A stretch of 64,000 bases of DNA from Nephrocerus scutellatus (taxonomy: Eukaryota; Arthropoda; Insecta; Diptera; Pipunculidae), in assembly GCA_947095585.1 (NCBI GenBank), contig OX352765.1:23962254-24026253 (forward strand), read 5' to 3'. The notes beneath the pieces were generated by a model. That model made no database searches. It was not told where the DNA came from and saw only the letters and a program-made list of their open reading frames with translations. A program made the translations under genes and the position numbers. This document shows positions 42,811 through 55,605 of this stretch, one piece after another (the first letter of the stretch is position 1; each line of letters begins with the position of its first letter).

Positions 42811-45419
42811 AAGACAAGATATTTTTAAAAGGTTGAATATAAAATGAAGCTCTATTTTTGGGTAATATGCTTTCCCAAAATTTCCATTTGGCCCATCGCT
42901 GACTTCATTTCTGAAGCACTTGATTAAGGTGAAATGAAAAGTGAATCACATACAAAAATTATATGCGAACGGACGGAGGCGAGGCTCAACGAAACGCGTA
43001 TTTATCCAGGAAAGATTCTCACTGAAGACTACACTATGTCCTTATGTTACTTTTTGGAATTTTATATTAAAGAGTGCAGAGGACACAACTGAAACATTAA
43101 AAGAGCGTTAAACCTTGCATGACACTGTAACTTTGAATGTTTTTTTGGTGCACTTCGATCGCCAATAAATCTGCGTTTGCAACAACAAGACGTTTCCCGA
43201 GAACGACGGAACTTCTTTTTGACAATTTGACTGAAAATTTCCCACAAAGCAAGCTGAGATGAAGAAAATTTACATGAAGCACCTCACAGTCATCATCTCT
43301 ACAGTCAAATACTTATGCACTTATTGGAGGCAATTTAAATGGAAATGGATTTTCGTCCTTTAAATGAAAAGAAAGAATTTGAATTTATTGAAACGAAAAT
43401 GTAGATGAAAATATTGTCGCGTGCACACACAACACGACAAACACACAAACTGCGAGACTCGCATTAGGATATTTTTCATTATCCTGCCAAAGCAAACATC
43501 TAACCGTGTAAACATTTGAACTCATTTGAAATTCTAAGCTAAATTAAATGTTTTTTTTTATGCCATGCCACACATAAGTGTTTCACTTACACTCTGACAA
43601 GTTAAACTGCGGTAAGCAGTGATAGCAGCCTTAACCCAAGGGACAAATTCTAATAAGCTGCAAGGCAATAAAGAAGAGAGAAAGTTAGTATCCGTCTCAA
43701 ATTACTTTCTTTATCACTGTCACCGAGCAGCTAGCACTGAACTCTGAGCACGGAACAAAGGACGACATAATAATATTCATCATCAACATCCAAACTCAGT
43801 TTATTATCGGTGCTCCGCTTAGCGCATATTTACGAGCATTACATTTATTCAAAAGTCAAAGTGCGCCTACAAGACATCGCAACAACAAGAACGGTCACAT
43901 CACTTGCAACACTAAGGACAACCACAGTGGCTCCCTATACTTGAAATCGAATTTCTTCGTATCTGGTTGACTCTACTGTTGATTGGAACATCACTTTTTT
44001 TACGATAACGTTTCATAGCCGATGTCCTGTTTTTGTTTATAATAAAAATTGCATTTTATTAACTTTCTTTGTTAATAAAAATATGCTTTGATTTGTGCGC
44101 GCTCGATTATTGTTCTGCTGATGCTGCGAGTGACGTTGAGATTAGATGAAACTATTGAGCCAGTCATTAAATACTCAAATTAAGATAATACCGAATTGTT
44201 TACATTATATTCTTGAGAGTGTTCGATTGTTTTTTGCCTTTAATTTGACGTTTTAATTCGTTTTATTTAATTTATAGTTGTCTTTTTGTAGTGAAATGTA
44301 GTGAAAGATATGGAAAATTTTTAATTCTCTATCTTGTTATACAATCTACAAGAAATTTTAAATTTTCACTTTACTTTGTTTATGTATTTTTTTATTTTAT
44401 TTCTTTAATTCTATTATGTGATCAACACCACAATCTCCAACAAATAAAGTCATATTCTCAGCTCATTTTCTTGATCTTCAATTTCATTTGCATCCCATTT
44501 AAGAGATTTGGATAAGTTTAGATAATTTGGAGTCCTACTTGTCATGAATTGTGTAAAAAGTGTTATTATACATATAAGTGTGTATTTGTGTCGAGGGATT
44601 AATGATTCCTGCCCATATTAATTTTAACAATTACGTGAGCTTCAAAAATTTTGTCCGTCCAAATAGAGAAATGCTTTCTCTGGTATATATCCACTCTCTA
44701 ATTGTCTTTCCAAAGTAGCCAGTTCTTGAAATTAAGTGCAATAGAGACTGACCGAAATGGTTTCTAACAAGATCAGAAATGAGTTTGTCAATTCTAGACA
44801 CTCCTCTAGCTGTTGTTGGTTCGCTTCAGTACATATATGTATACATATATGCTCTATGGCTTTTCCTCTCGAAAGCACAATGTTTTTTTTTCATATATGA
44901 GGACTGAAGTTACATCCTTTTGAACATACGTACGTAAGAATTTTGTTGTGCAAATGCCTGGTAGAAAAGAATCTTCAAATCACTTCTCATGTACCGTGAA
45001 AAGAAAATTTTTTTCAGCGACATAAATGCCGTTCAGGCTTCTGCATAATAATATTTATGTATTTATTGTAGTATGGTATATGCTATACACTATAAACACT
45101 TTAACTTGGCGTTTTAAATAGCTGATCTTAAGCTTCATTGTTTACAGTATGACCGAAATTCCATATATTCCAGTATTCTCTAAATCTCACCAAATTTGGA
45201 GATATCTGCATATATGTACAATGTTGTCAGCATTTGCATGCGACCCATCCATAATCCATATCCCTAAGATCTTCAGAAATATATACATTTATAAGTTCAA
45301 TAAGATTGGCGCCTTTGCTATACCCTGTGATAGACCAATAGAGATATTTAGTTTGTCAATCAGTAACAACAAAATTCTTCCAAAATATTATTGATATCAC
45401 CATTTTGTTATACCATTTT
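42811..45419. other. No gene recognised; perfect 20-base palindrome
   Basis: This is AT-rich DNA. CATATATGTATACATATATG at 44832-44851 is a perfect 20-base palindrome. The open frames at 44291-44515 and 45149-45394 are AT-driven and unrecognised. Confidence 0.4.
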
Positions 45420-47040
45420 GATTAAATGGTGTGGAAACAATTGGGAGATGCTACGCTGGGATTAACTCATGAAAGTTTTACCAAATAGTAAAAAGGATGT
45501 GTCAAAGCGACAAAACGCAAACGAAAACCTCTTGAGATAAGGAAAGAAACTTCTGCAGACAGATAAACAGCGATAAAGATCAACATTCCACTATGGGGCG
45601 GAACGAACCATTCAACCTTTCCACCGTCCATCCACCTGGCCAAGGTTATGTGAGGGCTGCAATATCCAAACTGAAGAATCACAAAGCTGCTTGTAGTAAC
45701 AGTCTGCAGGAGATGACTTGTAGATGTGAATACACCAGCTTATGTTAAGAAGTTGGTCAAATGAAAAAATGCCTGATGAATGGATTTTAGCATTGATTGC
45801 CCAACCATAAAAGAAACGACCGCTCAACTACTTCTTCTTATTATTCCCTACAAAATCCAATCTTCCGTACTCTGTGAACGCCAGAGGCCACTAATGAACA
45901 ACCTTATTGGACCTCTAAATGCGGCTTAAGTCTAGGAAAGTGCACAGCCGCTCAAATACCACACTGCGACAACTCATGTAGAAGATCTAAAAAATGCTAG
46001 TCAATACTAACTTTTTAACGGAATTTAAAGAGACAAGCTATACAAAATTCATCCCTGCCAAGCTCGTTTGACTGTGCTTAATGTAGAAATGTCGCTGATC
46101 GGTCAAGAAGGAAAACAAAAATTCCTTTGGGGCCAAGGAAAGGTTTAGAGAAGTTATATGTGACTGGAATGTATTGTGTTAAACTCTCAGGTCCACAATA
46201 GAAGCACCATTCTCTTCTAGTCGTTTCAACTGCTGACATACGCTGACGACATTGAAATCATTGGCAGAAACCAGCAAGTTTTTACTGGTTCTTCAAGCAG
46301 ATGCTGTAAAAATAGCATTGGCGTTTAGTGAGGAAAGACAAAGAAAAAAAGGGACACACAACATGGCCGTATTTGTCAAAACGGAGCAATATACAGCTAG
46401 TACTCGTATGTGCTTTGAAGTTGTTATGTTCTACCTATACTCCGCTAAAGGATCCAATATAACAAAGAGAAATAAACGAACTCTTGCCAATCGAAGTTTC
46501 TTTGAGCTAAGAAAGCAATTTATTGGTAAAGCCCTCTCTCTAAACATTTGGAAGACCCTGTATAAGAATCTAATCATCCTAATCCTGCTCTGTGGTGCTG
46601 AAGCATGGACACTGTCAAAGGCGGATTGAGATATCCTTGGTCGTTTCGAATGGAATGGAATTCTATGGAAAATTTTCGTTGTCGTTTGCGTTGACATTCT
46701 TTGCAGAATGATAAGACATCGAATCAGTCAAGATTAATTTCCTACTGGACGTTTGAGATGGCTAGGAAAAATAGAGCGGATGTACATACCAACACACCCA
46801 GAAATGTAGAGCGGATGTACATAACACACAGGCATACAGAGTCTTCAACAAAACCCAGAGGAAGGCCTTGCCTTAGATGATGCGCTCAAGTGGAGCGTGA
46901 AATACAAAGCATAGGTGTGCGCAATTGATGGCAGCTATGAAAAGACCCTGCTAATTGGAGGGGCATATTAGTTGAGGCACTGGTTCACTCAGAACTGTAC
47001 CGACACCTATAAGGAATGTATGAAATAATCGGCCAATTTA
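45420..47040 (+). pseudogene. LINE ORF2 relic: pre-RT to C-terminus
   Basis: Plus-strand pieces in element order: GYVRAAISKLKNHKAAC at about 45645; KMPDEWILALIAQP at about 45765; KILSSVLCERQRP-like and IGPLNAA segments at about 45850-45925; a KSTT block; STYADDIEIIGRNQQV in two frames at about 46230-46275 (intact YADD); NIWKTLYKNLIILILLCGAEAWTLSKAD (46543-46629); FPTGRLRWLGKIERM-like at about 46740; and KPRGRPCLR with a C-terminal HSELYRHL at 46990-47015. The YADD box survives but the rest has many breaks. It is closely related to 13400-15042 (+) and 49205-50335 (-). Confidence 0.88.
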
Positions 47041-48427
47041 ATACCAAGACTGAGAGTACATATCGTCAGATAATTGGTTGGCAACAGTCGGATGTTTATT
47101 TTTGGTAAAGCGAGTGGGTCAAAATTCATTAAGATTTGGCGCTTAAGCGTAGTGTATGCCCTTAGATGCAAATATTCTGAGCAGTTACTACCACTACACA
47201 CTCTTATACCTTATAGGTTACGTACACATCTGTTAACAAACGAACTAAATACCATCAACTCCAATGTTCATTCTAACTCCATATGTTCACGACTCTTCAA
47301 TACACTTACAAGCGTTGCTGATAGGATTGACATTAACTTAGTGCGATAAAAGTACAGAAAAGAGCATTTTCCTTTGATCGCCACAAGAAAGCGTATCCAT
47401 TCCATCGGTGGAGAGGGACATATATATCTTTTCACTTGCGACAATCGACGTTACTGACACGGGCTACTTCCCCCTCGAGTTAGCAGGATATTTTTTTTAT
47501 CGCAGACAATGTGCGAATTAAATGGAAAATCTTAAGCCAAAATCTTAATACGCTCGCACACTGTAAGGAATGAGCTGATGCATTTTGACGTTTTTATTAG
47601 TTGTTTGTTTGTGTGAAGAGCATAAGGATATTGTCGGTAATGCCCAACGCACCGTTACATATCACACCTTTTGTCAAAAGAGCAAAAGAAAAAGGAAAAA
47701 AAAATCTCGTCCTTTTTCCGGTGAAACGCACGCACACACATGCACAGATAAGCCATTATGTAAAGGCAACGGAACGACCCTTCAAATTGGATTAGAATTT
47801 GACTTTTACAGTAGATTGTCTGATGTTGTCGCCTGGAACTGCCTTTGTCCGAAAAGGATCACCATCACCGCCGAGTAAAATATGACCAACAAAATTGGAT
47901 GAAATAATTTTTTTATTCACGCTGCGGATTTGAAGCATAAAATCCTCTCACAAAAGTCGAATATTATGACTTGCGCAATTTTGTTATGACCCATATGCAC
48001 CCCTCAGATCCTTGCCTCTTACACAGGCTAATGCCATCAAGAAAGTGAAATTCCAAACCACAAATCATCGAAATCTTATTAGGACGCAACGATATGGATC
48101 TCTATCATATGTGTGACTTAAGTCAATCATTTAAGTGTGCACGTTGTCCTTCGAAGTTTTTCTTTTAAATTTTAAGCCTTGATTCATGGGCAAAAGGATT
48201 AAAGACATTTGCACGTTTCTGTTGTACCGGGTTTTCGTTAAAATGCTGATGGTAAGCTGGCGAATTTGATAATGGACAAAAGGCGTCAAGGTACTCTGTG
48301 TATGCGCCGCAGTCTATTCGCTCCATTTTCCAAGACAGTAATAGGCAAAATGAAGACTGAAAGTATGATGCAGAAAATTAAGCCAGCTGTAACTGTAAAA
48401 TCAATATCGGTAATATTTTGTTACATA
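47041..48427. other. No gene recognised
   Basis: The frame at 47074-47349 (91 codons, plus) and the overlapping frames at 47585-47878 are the longest. The latter is basic (KSKRKRKKK) from an A-rich stretch. No family is recognised. The 47074-47349 frame could be the poorly conserved tail of another LINE, but I cannot show it. Confidence 0.35.
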
Positions 48428-48686
48428 ATATAATAATAATAATATTTGGCCCGACAGACCGATGCGATTCTCTCGACAATTCGTGGTGTGCGTGTTATAT
48501 TTTTGCACACAAATGCAAGGGACCTATAATTTAATGCCATATATGAAAGGAGAGTTTCCGTGAAAAGTAATAATTCGCGGACGTTTGTTAGACATTCGTA
48601 AAAGTTGGGTCCGTGAAAAATACTTTAGTTGTTTCAGGCCATTCTCAACTTAAACCTGCTGCTCATGGAAGCCCCGGCCCCACTTA
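48428..48686 (-). mobile_element. tRNA-derived SINE with imperfect target-site duplication
   Basis: The minus strand carries the SINE body: GTGAAAAATACTTTAGTTG reversed, GACGTTTGTTAGACATTCG reversed, CGACAGACC and ATATTTGG at the 3' end, with an ATT-rich tail. The tRNA-like head is partly deleted (CATGAGCAGCAGG remains). TTGTTACATA (48418-48427) and TTGCTACATA (48687-48696) flank it and differ at one position, fitting an old target-site duplication. Confidence 0.85.
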
Positions 48687-48696
48687 TTGCTACATA

Positions 48697-49204
48697 TTTG
48701 GTGATTTCTAGGGAAGACTCGTAGCGTCGTACGTTACACATTTATAAAAAGAGTTTTTAATTTCTCAACTGTCATTTAAGGTAAAATTTATCGACAGACT
48801 TGTTCGACCCACTAACCAATTTTTATCGAAACTTAAAACAATGCATAATATTCCAAGTATTCGAAGTGGTAATTTGATAAAGAAGATACAAGATTTCCGC
48901 TTTGAAAGTGCTGAACTGGAGTTAAGCTTATTTCGGTTACCTAACAATTTTTGATTTTTCATAGAAAGCTACATGCATGCATTTTCCACTGAAATTACTT
49001 TCCTTTTATTACTTCTTTCATTAATTGTAATACTTACGTGCAAAATAAAATAGCACCAAAATTATGGGTGCACCTGATGGACGTCAACTATAATATGCCT
49101 CTCAAAAAAGTACGTTTTTTTAGCTAACTGCACTTTATTAAGCACAGCTCTCCTATATAGATAACCCTCTACTTGTTCGGACCATCTAAAGAGAGGTCTT
49201 CTTC
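48697..49204. other. No gene recognised
   Basis: This is AT-rich sequence between a SINE and a LINE. The minus-strand frame at 48765-48962 is unrecognised. Confidence 0.35.
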
Positions 49205-50335
49205 TGGGTTATATTCGAAGACTATGCGGGCCGGAACGTTGATATCTACCCGCTCTACATTTCCTAGCCATCAGAAAAACGTCCAAAGTTTCTTGGCTGG
49301 GTTGATGTCTTAAAATCCATCCATCTTCGCCGTCCGTCAATAAGTCCGTCAACGAAATGACATCCAAAATCGTTCGAAGAATTTTTCGTTTGAAGGTATT
49401 GAGGATATCTCCTTCCGTTTTTGATAGTGTCCAAGCTTCAGCACTACAGAGTAGAACTTGGATAATTGGGGTCAAATAAAAGGTCTTCCTAGTGCTTTGA
49501 AAGAGAACTTTACTAATCATTTACCTTTTTATCCGAAATAAACAACGATTAGTTTGATTTATGATCATTTGTAGATGTTGTAGCGGAGTATAGATATAAA
49601 AAGTACCTAACCACCTCAAAGGTATAGCTGTTTATAGTAATGCTCGGTGTTGTTTCTATGTTGTTCGAGCCAGCAAATATTTTATGTTACCCCCGTCAAC
49701 TGTCATTCTCATTTGGAAAACTCTATCGCAATGCTTACAAATTCAGCAGTGACACCTTGCAGAGTTCTCCCAATGATATCAACGTCGTCAGCTAATAACA
49801 GAAGTTGTATAGACTTAAAGTACATTTTGCTTATTTTGTCGAACTGAGAGTTTCACGAAATTCTTTCCAATCACATGGCTAAGTGCTACCTTCTCTAAAT
49901 CCTTTCTTGACATCGAAGGACTTGTTCATGTTGTTACCGGCTTTGAAGGAGCAGCACCCCCACCATGCAATGAGATTTCTGTCTAAAACAAGACATGGCT
50001 TGATTGTGAATTTTCTTAGCCTAAAACTTACCTGGGGCATGTATTGTTGATGAATATCTCCAGGCGTTGACACTGTACCGAAGATATGAGCTTATTGGCG
50101 ATGTTAAGGAGACACCGTTTAGCGGTCTCCTTTCTTATGGTTGGGCAAACAATGCTGAAATCCATTCATCAGGCATCCTTTCATCTGACCAAATTCCTGA
50201 GATAAGCTGTTGTACCCACTGAAACAAATTATCTTCAGCAGATTTCCAAAACTCGGCTAGCAACTCTGGGATTCTTCAATTTATATTTTGCATTCCTTAT
50301 CTCATCTTGATCAGGTGCACGGACAATGGATGACA
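49205..50335 (-). pseudogene. LINE ORF2 relic: pre-RT to C-terminus
   Basis: Minus-strand order from 50335 down: WVQQLISGIWSDERMPDEW (about 50240-50160); SFDVKKGFREGST (block B region, 49890-49930); LLLADDVDIIGRTLQGV (catalytic box with ADD intact, about 49800-49745); TFYLTPIIQVLLCSAEAWTL, then GDILNTFKRKILRTI (about 49470-49370); and a degenerate C-terminus to 49205. The same sub-family lies at 45420-47040 on the plus strand, so the two copies are convergent inverted repeats about 2.2 kb apart. Confidence 0.88.
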
Positions 50336-50986
50336 GGAGAATGTGCGGATAATCGTCGAAGTTTAACAGCCTGCATAAGTGGTCTTGCAGCACTGGCTGT
50401 GATTCTACTAACAGGTTTTTCCTTCCTTATCTCCACCGATATAAGATCAGATTTTTTTTTGCTTTGACATAACGTTTTTTCCATTTGGCAAAACTTCCAA
50501 GCGTTATCATCTTTCAGTGTCTTCGATGGCTCATTTTTCTTGCTCTCTCCGGTGTTCCTCTCACGTTTGGTTCGGTTTACACGCTGGTGGCATCATCCGA
50601 CTTAATTTCTTAAAAAATGGGTCAGCGTTACACTAAATGGAGATCGTTACCGCATCATGATCTAAGATATTTTGTTTAAAACATGGATGATATTGATCTG
50701 GACAACTGGATGGCGCTACGTACCATACGGCGACGGCAACCATCGACTTATTGAAAGCAATTTGAGTATAAGTTGGTGTCGAGAAATAGAATTATCAACA
50801 GGCCCGCCTAGTCATGCGATTTGACACCTCTTAATTATATACTTTGCGACCACGTGAATTTACTGGTCTTGCTGATAAACAATTGACGCATTGGAGGCCA
50901 ACAATGTTCGTTCTATTTTTCTTATTTGTGATATAAAATTGGGCGTTTAAAATGCGCTTCGTCAAGAATAGCCGCGGTGAGTATAT
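50336..50986. other. No gene recognised
   Basis: This may include the decayed endonuclease end of the minus-strand LINE just below it, but no motif is readable. Confidence 0.3.
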
Positions 50987-51099
50987 CATCATCATCATAT
51001 TTGGCTCCACAACCGGTGTCCGGTCTTGGTCTCCCGCAAAAAATCTCTCCACCGGTCTCGATTTCGAGCCGATGTCATCCAGTTTGGCGGTGAGTATAT
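50974..51099 (-). mobile_element. Severely 5'-truncated LINE insertion with perfect TSD
   Basis: A perfect 13-bp duplication GCGGTGAGTATAT (50974-50986 and 51087-51099) flanks a 100-bp insert. Read on the minus strand the insert is the LINE 3' end: CCAAACTGGATGACATCGG, GAGATTTTTTGCGGGAGACC, TGTGGAGCCAAATATGATGATGAT. The (ATG)n tail and the target-site duplication are the marks of target-primed reverse transcription that stopped after about 100 bases. The family is the one at 63395-63685. Confidence 0.95.
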
Positions 51100-53999
51100 G
51101 CCATTAGTTATTTTCAAATATTAATGCCAAATATTGTACCTTCGAATAAATGAAACAATTTAATTAAAATTTAATTTTTCTTTTATATTTTACTTAGGAA
51201 ACAAGGCTAAAATTAAATAAGCAACTGAATTCAAGCATATGCTAGGAAATAAAGCGAATACTTCGTCAAGTGACATCAAGTGTCTGATGTCTGGTTAGTC
51301 AAAGAAAGGCTTTTGGTAAAGCCATATTGTAAGCCAGTATCAGAGAATTGTTTCACGTGATGTAACATTCACCTTTTTAACAAATATTGTAATGACTGGC
51401 ACGGTTGGAGACTTAAAATCGACTGATGAGACACTTCAGTTTAAGAGTCCTGTTTATCATTTAAATTGCATCGCCACAAAACTCTTTTTAATTGGATGCA
51501 TTGGATATTTGTATGTATCCCTATTTATATATTAACATCTGTGTTTTGTTTCACGTCGAGTAGCAAAAAACTCCTAAATTCTCCGCAAAATATTTCAGCT
51601 TCCAAAATCCATTTAACTTTATTTTGGTTGTGATCCGCTTCTAAATTGTCATCATCATCCCCAACCCCACTGTAATTGGAAATGATTATAATTTCACACC
51701 AAATGCAACAGCGCAACGATTGCAATCGCATATGTACGCATATGGGCGTGTGCGGTATGGAACCGCGTCGTGCCATTGTGTAGAAAGCCATGTTGTAATT
51801 ATGTGCGAAAACACAGATAGGAAGGAGACAAAGTGTGACGTCTGATGGCTAATGGGGCTCCTATGAGAATGTTTGCCTGCTATCAAGGACTCACATCTTC
51901 TCATCTAATCGCATCATCCTACAACTACCAGACGAGTGAACTTGATGGTCTTCCAAAAGAACACAATGGTTTCGTTTGCCTTGTGGCGATGTTGCATGGT
52001 GTCGGGTAACATGATTCGTCGAACTTTCAAGTCAAAGTTAGAGAGTCCTTTTGTGTGCAACTGTGACAATAATAACGACGACAACGACACATTCAGTAAC
52101 ATGCACTGACACACACCCCCAGCCTGGAACTACATCATCATCCATTCCATCCCAATAAGACATGGTGAGAAAACATCATTGTTATCTTGTGCCCTCTCTA
52201 TTATAAGGTGATAACTGTGTGTAGCACAAGAAAGTTTTTGGCTTTTGGGCTTTTAACTACGAGTACATGTATGACTGGGTACTCCGACTTGCATGAGTCC
52301 TTCCAACTGTGAATGTTGTGATATCACGATTGTCCGAACAATGTTGTAAAAGCAGAAGCAAAGTTTACACCTAATTTGATGGAGAGATGCGGAGTTTTGT
52401 ACTCTCTGCCTGTGTGCCCACCATCGAAGTGAACAAGGACCTTTTCTAATGGAGCAGAATTGAAAACATACGCCGAAAACATCAGAAAGGAACATCACTA
52501 TCGTCAGCATAATCAAACACGTCCGTGTGCTACATAGTCCTTATTCTTGCCGCATGCCACAACACAAAGAGGATACAGGATATTTTGTTTTTTGGGGCTT
52601 TATACTTATCCGACGACTTGCGTCCTCCTTTGAATTGCCTCGAACCTCAAATTGAGATCACTCCAAAAACCGCACTTCGTTTAAAAGTCAGACAAGCATA
52701 CGTAAAACTGAGATAGGGCGAAGTTGTTGGCTTTTGCGTTTGAAATAATGAACCAACCGCACACCCACCCACATACCCATCAGCGCTTTAGGCGCATCTT
52801 TGTAACAACAATGTTGCTCTCTACGCTTCCCTCCACAACATTCCGCACTCACAAACTAACTATCACATCACTTAGTGTGTCTCCTACTATTTGCCCAGAA
52901 AATTGAAGGTTCATGTGATGGTCGGCAGAGGTTTTGTTTAACATTTTCGCTACACGCCACTGCTACAAGCTTCTGCAGTCAGTTCGAATTGGGGTTATGT
53001 TCGGATGGTTGCAGCTTTTTAAAGCTGACTCTGTAGATTCGTGTTGTTTTTCTGTTCTAGTGGCTGAGCTGTGAGTTCATGAACTGGGGCGTTGTTAATG
53101 GTTTTGTTGTAGCGATGGCACAATTTGCGCCGCAGGCTTGACATCGACTTTTCGCATGTACAGAAGGGCATCCGGCGAGGAGTTTATGGTGTAGCGAGAA
53201 TACAAGCAGTGGATCATGCAAGGTTCCATTCGCTTCTCAATCATATCATCATTACTAGTGTTCTCATCACCGGTGGGTTTTAGTGGGAGCAGCGTCGATT
53301 GTGTAATATTTTTATTTCTATTTCTTTCGTTCGACATTACTTCTTGTTTAGCCTCAGGAACCTCATGAACTGGTTTGTGGTTCATTTCGGTTTCATGTCG
53401 ATAATGACCAACTCATTCGTGTTAATTTTTCCTTAATTACACTTTCTGTTCGTCATGAGTGGGGTAGGGGGGAAACAGAGTACCAAGGACGTCCGCCGGT
53501 GATGTTATTATTTTATGTTCTACCCAGTAATTATTTACTCCTTAAATTCTTTCGTAGAGGTATGAATGTTGTACGGGTTTGTTTTCTAATATTACTTAAG
53601 GACTTGTCGGCGAAGAACAGATCTGTTTGTAGACGCTCAGGATTATTACAGCTGTTGGCATCCACGTAGGATTCAAATTCCGATTGATTAAATTTGAAGT
53701 ATGAAGAAGAATATAAAGGGCTCATACGATATGAAACCATAGTTCACCGGCGAAAGTAAGCAACTTGGAAGATTCAGCGCTATAACGTAATGTATCCTCA
53801 TAAGAGGTGGGTGGCATAGAGCACAAGTTAAACCGTTGATCTAAAAATCAATGAGGGAAATAAATAAAGAAAGAAAGCTTAAATTACTTTCTTTCAAGGC
53901 TAATGGCATATGCTACCTTTCAACCGATGGTCAGCGAATAAATAGATCAAGTCGAGATGTTGAATTTCAAAAAATGATGGCGCAGATTTGCTGACATTT
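51100..53999. other. No gene recognised; one 96-codon frame of unknown status
   Basis: This single-copy-looking stretch is less AT-rich at 51700-53100. The minus-strand frame at 53095-53385 (96 codons, starting MNHKPVHEVPE) has mixed, soluble-protein-like composition and no low complexity, but I recognise no family. It could be an exon, a decayed element or chance. Small ATC and CA-rich runs occur at 51650 and 52755. Confidence 0.4.
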
Positions 54000-54300
54000 T
54001 CCTTTCGATGCTCTAGAATGGATTCGAAATGTGGAAGGTCACAGATACAATCGCATTCTGAAAACATGCCAGATATTGAGAGTAAAATGGCCGGATACTA
54101 TCAACAATCAAGATATCTAGGGGGTTATGCAGCAGCATAACATCGCAATTAATATAAAACGACGGAAATGTAGTATTGAAAACATATAACCAAACAAAGC
54201 GTTGAGCAGAACCCGTCGAGTTAGCCGCCTAAGTAAGACGTTGGAAGAGGACAATTGAACTGAAAGCAAGATCCCAAAAGATACAGTGACATCTCCTCAA
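54000..54300 (+). pseudogene. LINE ORF2 C-terminal fragment
   Basis: The plus strand reads ILKTCQILRVKWPDTINNQD, then QQHNIAINIKRRKCS and, after breaks, NKALSRTRR. This matches the LINE tail FINxCLRxILxIxWPxxIxNxxLW, then IxxRKWxWIGHTLRK, then ALxWNPQG. It belongs to a different LINE clade from the neighbours. It precedes an RT fragment of possibly the same clade (54740) in the same orientation, but the order shows they are separate copies. Confidence 0.75.
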
Positions 54301-54739
54301 ACCGCTAGCAGAAAAAATCGAGTTCGTTAAGGTGCGTTTGTTGATCACCTATTGGAGTAGATCACTTGCAGAGTAAAGTAAAGCATGTAAAACGAGTAAG
54401 ACGCTTTCATAAAAAAAGTTAATTTTTTATGTCAAAGGAAACTGCTGATGTGCTCAGAGATAAGAATGGCCAAGACTTTATTTCTTGGGAAGAAAAATTA
54501 GATCGCTCATCTTCTACGCCTACGCCATCCACAAAGATCGATGCTGATAATAGCAGCTGATTAACAACCGGACACCGGCCGAAAAGGGCAGTTTCAATTA
54601 GATAGTAATAGCACGAATTTATTATAGGATATCGTATAGGTAGGATGGTCGTTGTACTGGAGACGCTGCCGCCGCATGATGTCCCAAGGCATTCAGGTGC
54701 GGTGCTATCGTATTGATAGGGGGAAGACGCAGATGTCAT
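54301..54739. other. No gene recognised
   Basis: The minus-strand open frame at 54419-54745 (108 codons) is serine/threonine rich and lies opposite LINE sequence. No motif supports it. Confidence 0.35.
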
Positions 54740-55400
54740 TCTCATTCAAATACTAAGTTTAAAAACTCAGAAGCACCTGGCCCAGATAACATACCGGGAG
54801 ACGAACTACTGAATTATCGTGGAGAACTCATGGTAAAAGCTTTAATATCGGTAATGAGAGAGTTGTGGTTCAAAAATGTATGCCGACGTGCCGGAACTGT
54901 AACGAAGGCATATTCTTAGCCTTCGTGGATCTTAGGGAGTGCAAAAACTGGAAGGGAAATAACTCTGCTAAACAAGAATGGCTCCAGTTGTTGACACGTT
55001 TTTCAGATGGAGCAAACTGATTTTAGACCTGACCGGTCAACTGTCGACCATATCAACACAATTTTTGTTATCATCAAGTAATCGATGGAATTCAATAGCC
55101 GTCTATTATTCCTTCTCTTCGTCGTTTTTGAACGAATATAGGCAGATCTCAGAAACTATGCCACAGCAGATTATACCCACACGACATAAAAATAGCGGTC
55201 AACACTGCAAAGTTCAGTACGAGAGCAAAGAGACAACCCTTTACCACAAACGCAGGAGTCAAACATGGATGTTTGCTATCACCTACAATATTTCTTATAC
55301 TCTTTGATTGTATCCTACAACAGACATACAACGAAGCACCAGTTGGTATCCGATGACAGAAGTTCTATTCGTCCTGGATTATGCGGACGATACCGTTGTA
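54740..55400 (+). pseudogene. LINE reverse transcriptase relic
   Basis: The plus strand reads FKNSEAPGPDNIPGDELLN (motif 0: KAPGPDxIPxELL) at 54757-54815, FRPDRSTVDHINTI at about 55015-55060, and AGVKHGCLLSPTIFLILFDC (block B) at about 55255-55315. VLFVLDYADDTVV (catalytic box, intact) lies at about 55360-55395. Several frameshifts separate them. The copy ends where minus-strand LINE sequence begins (55382-55450), so its 3' part is missing. Confidence 0.85.
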
Positions 55401-55465
55401 GAATTTGTAGAAAACACATAAAGCTCCAACATTTCGTCTATGCTCCAATATAGTGATGAGCAAAA

Positions 55466-55605
55466 TTGGTCTTGGTCTTGCAGTCTTGCAGACCAAGACC
55501 AAGGCCAATCATTCAGTTGCAGACCAAGACCAAGACCAACACTGAGTGTGCAAGACCAAGACCAAGACCAAAAATATGTATGCAAGACTGCAAGACTGCA
55601 AGACT
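55466..55605. repeat. CAAGAC minisatellite, left array
   Basis: Repeats of the 6-base unit CAAGAC/GTCTTG. The first 37 bases form a perfect 13-bp-stem hairpin (55466-55478 with 55490-55502). Beyond it the unit runs as GACCAAGACCAAGACC, with AAGACTGCAAGACTGC at the end. It lies inside the hAT-type element. Confidence 0.9.

Noticed and set aside
46431..46697. Minus-strand open frame of 88 codons
   Set aside because: It is the shadow of the plus-strand LINE frame at 46252-46629, which carries real LINE motifs.
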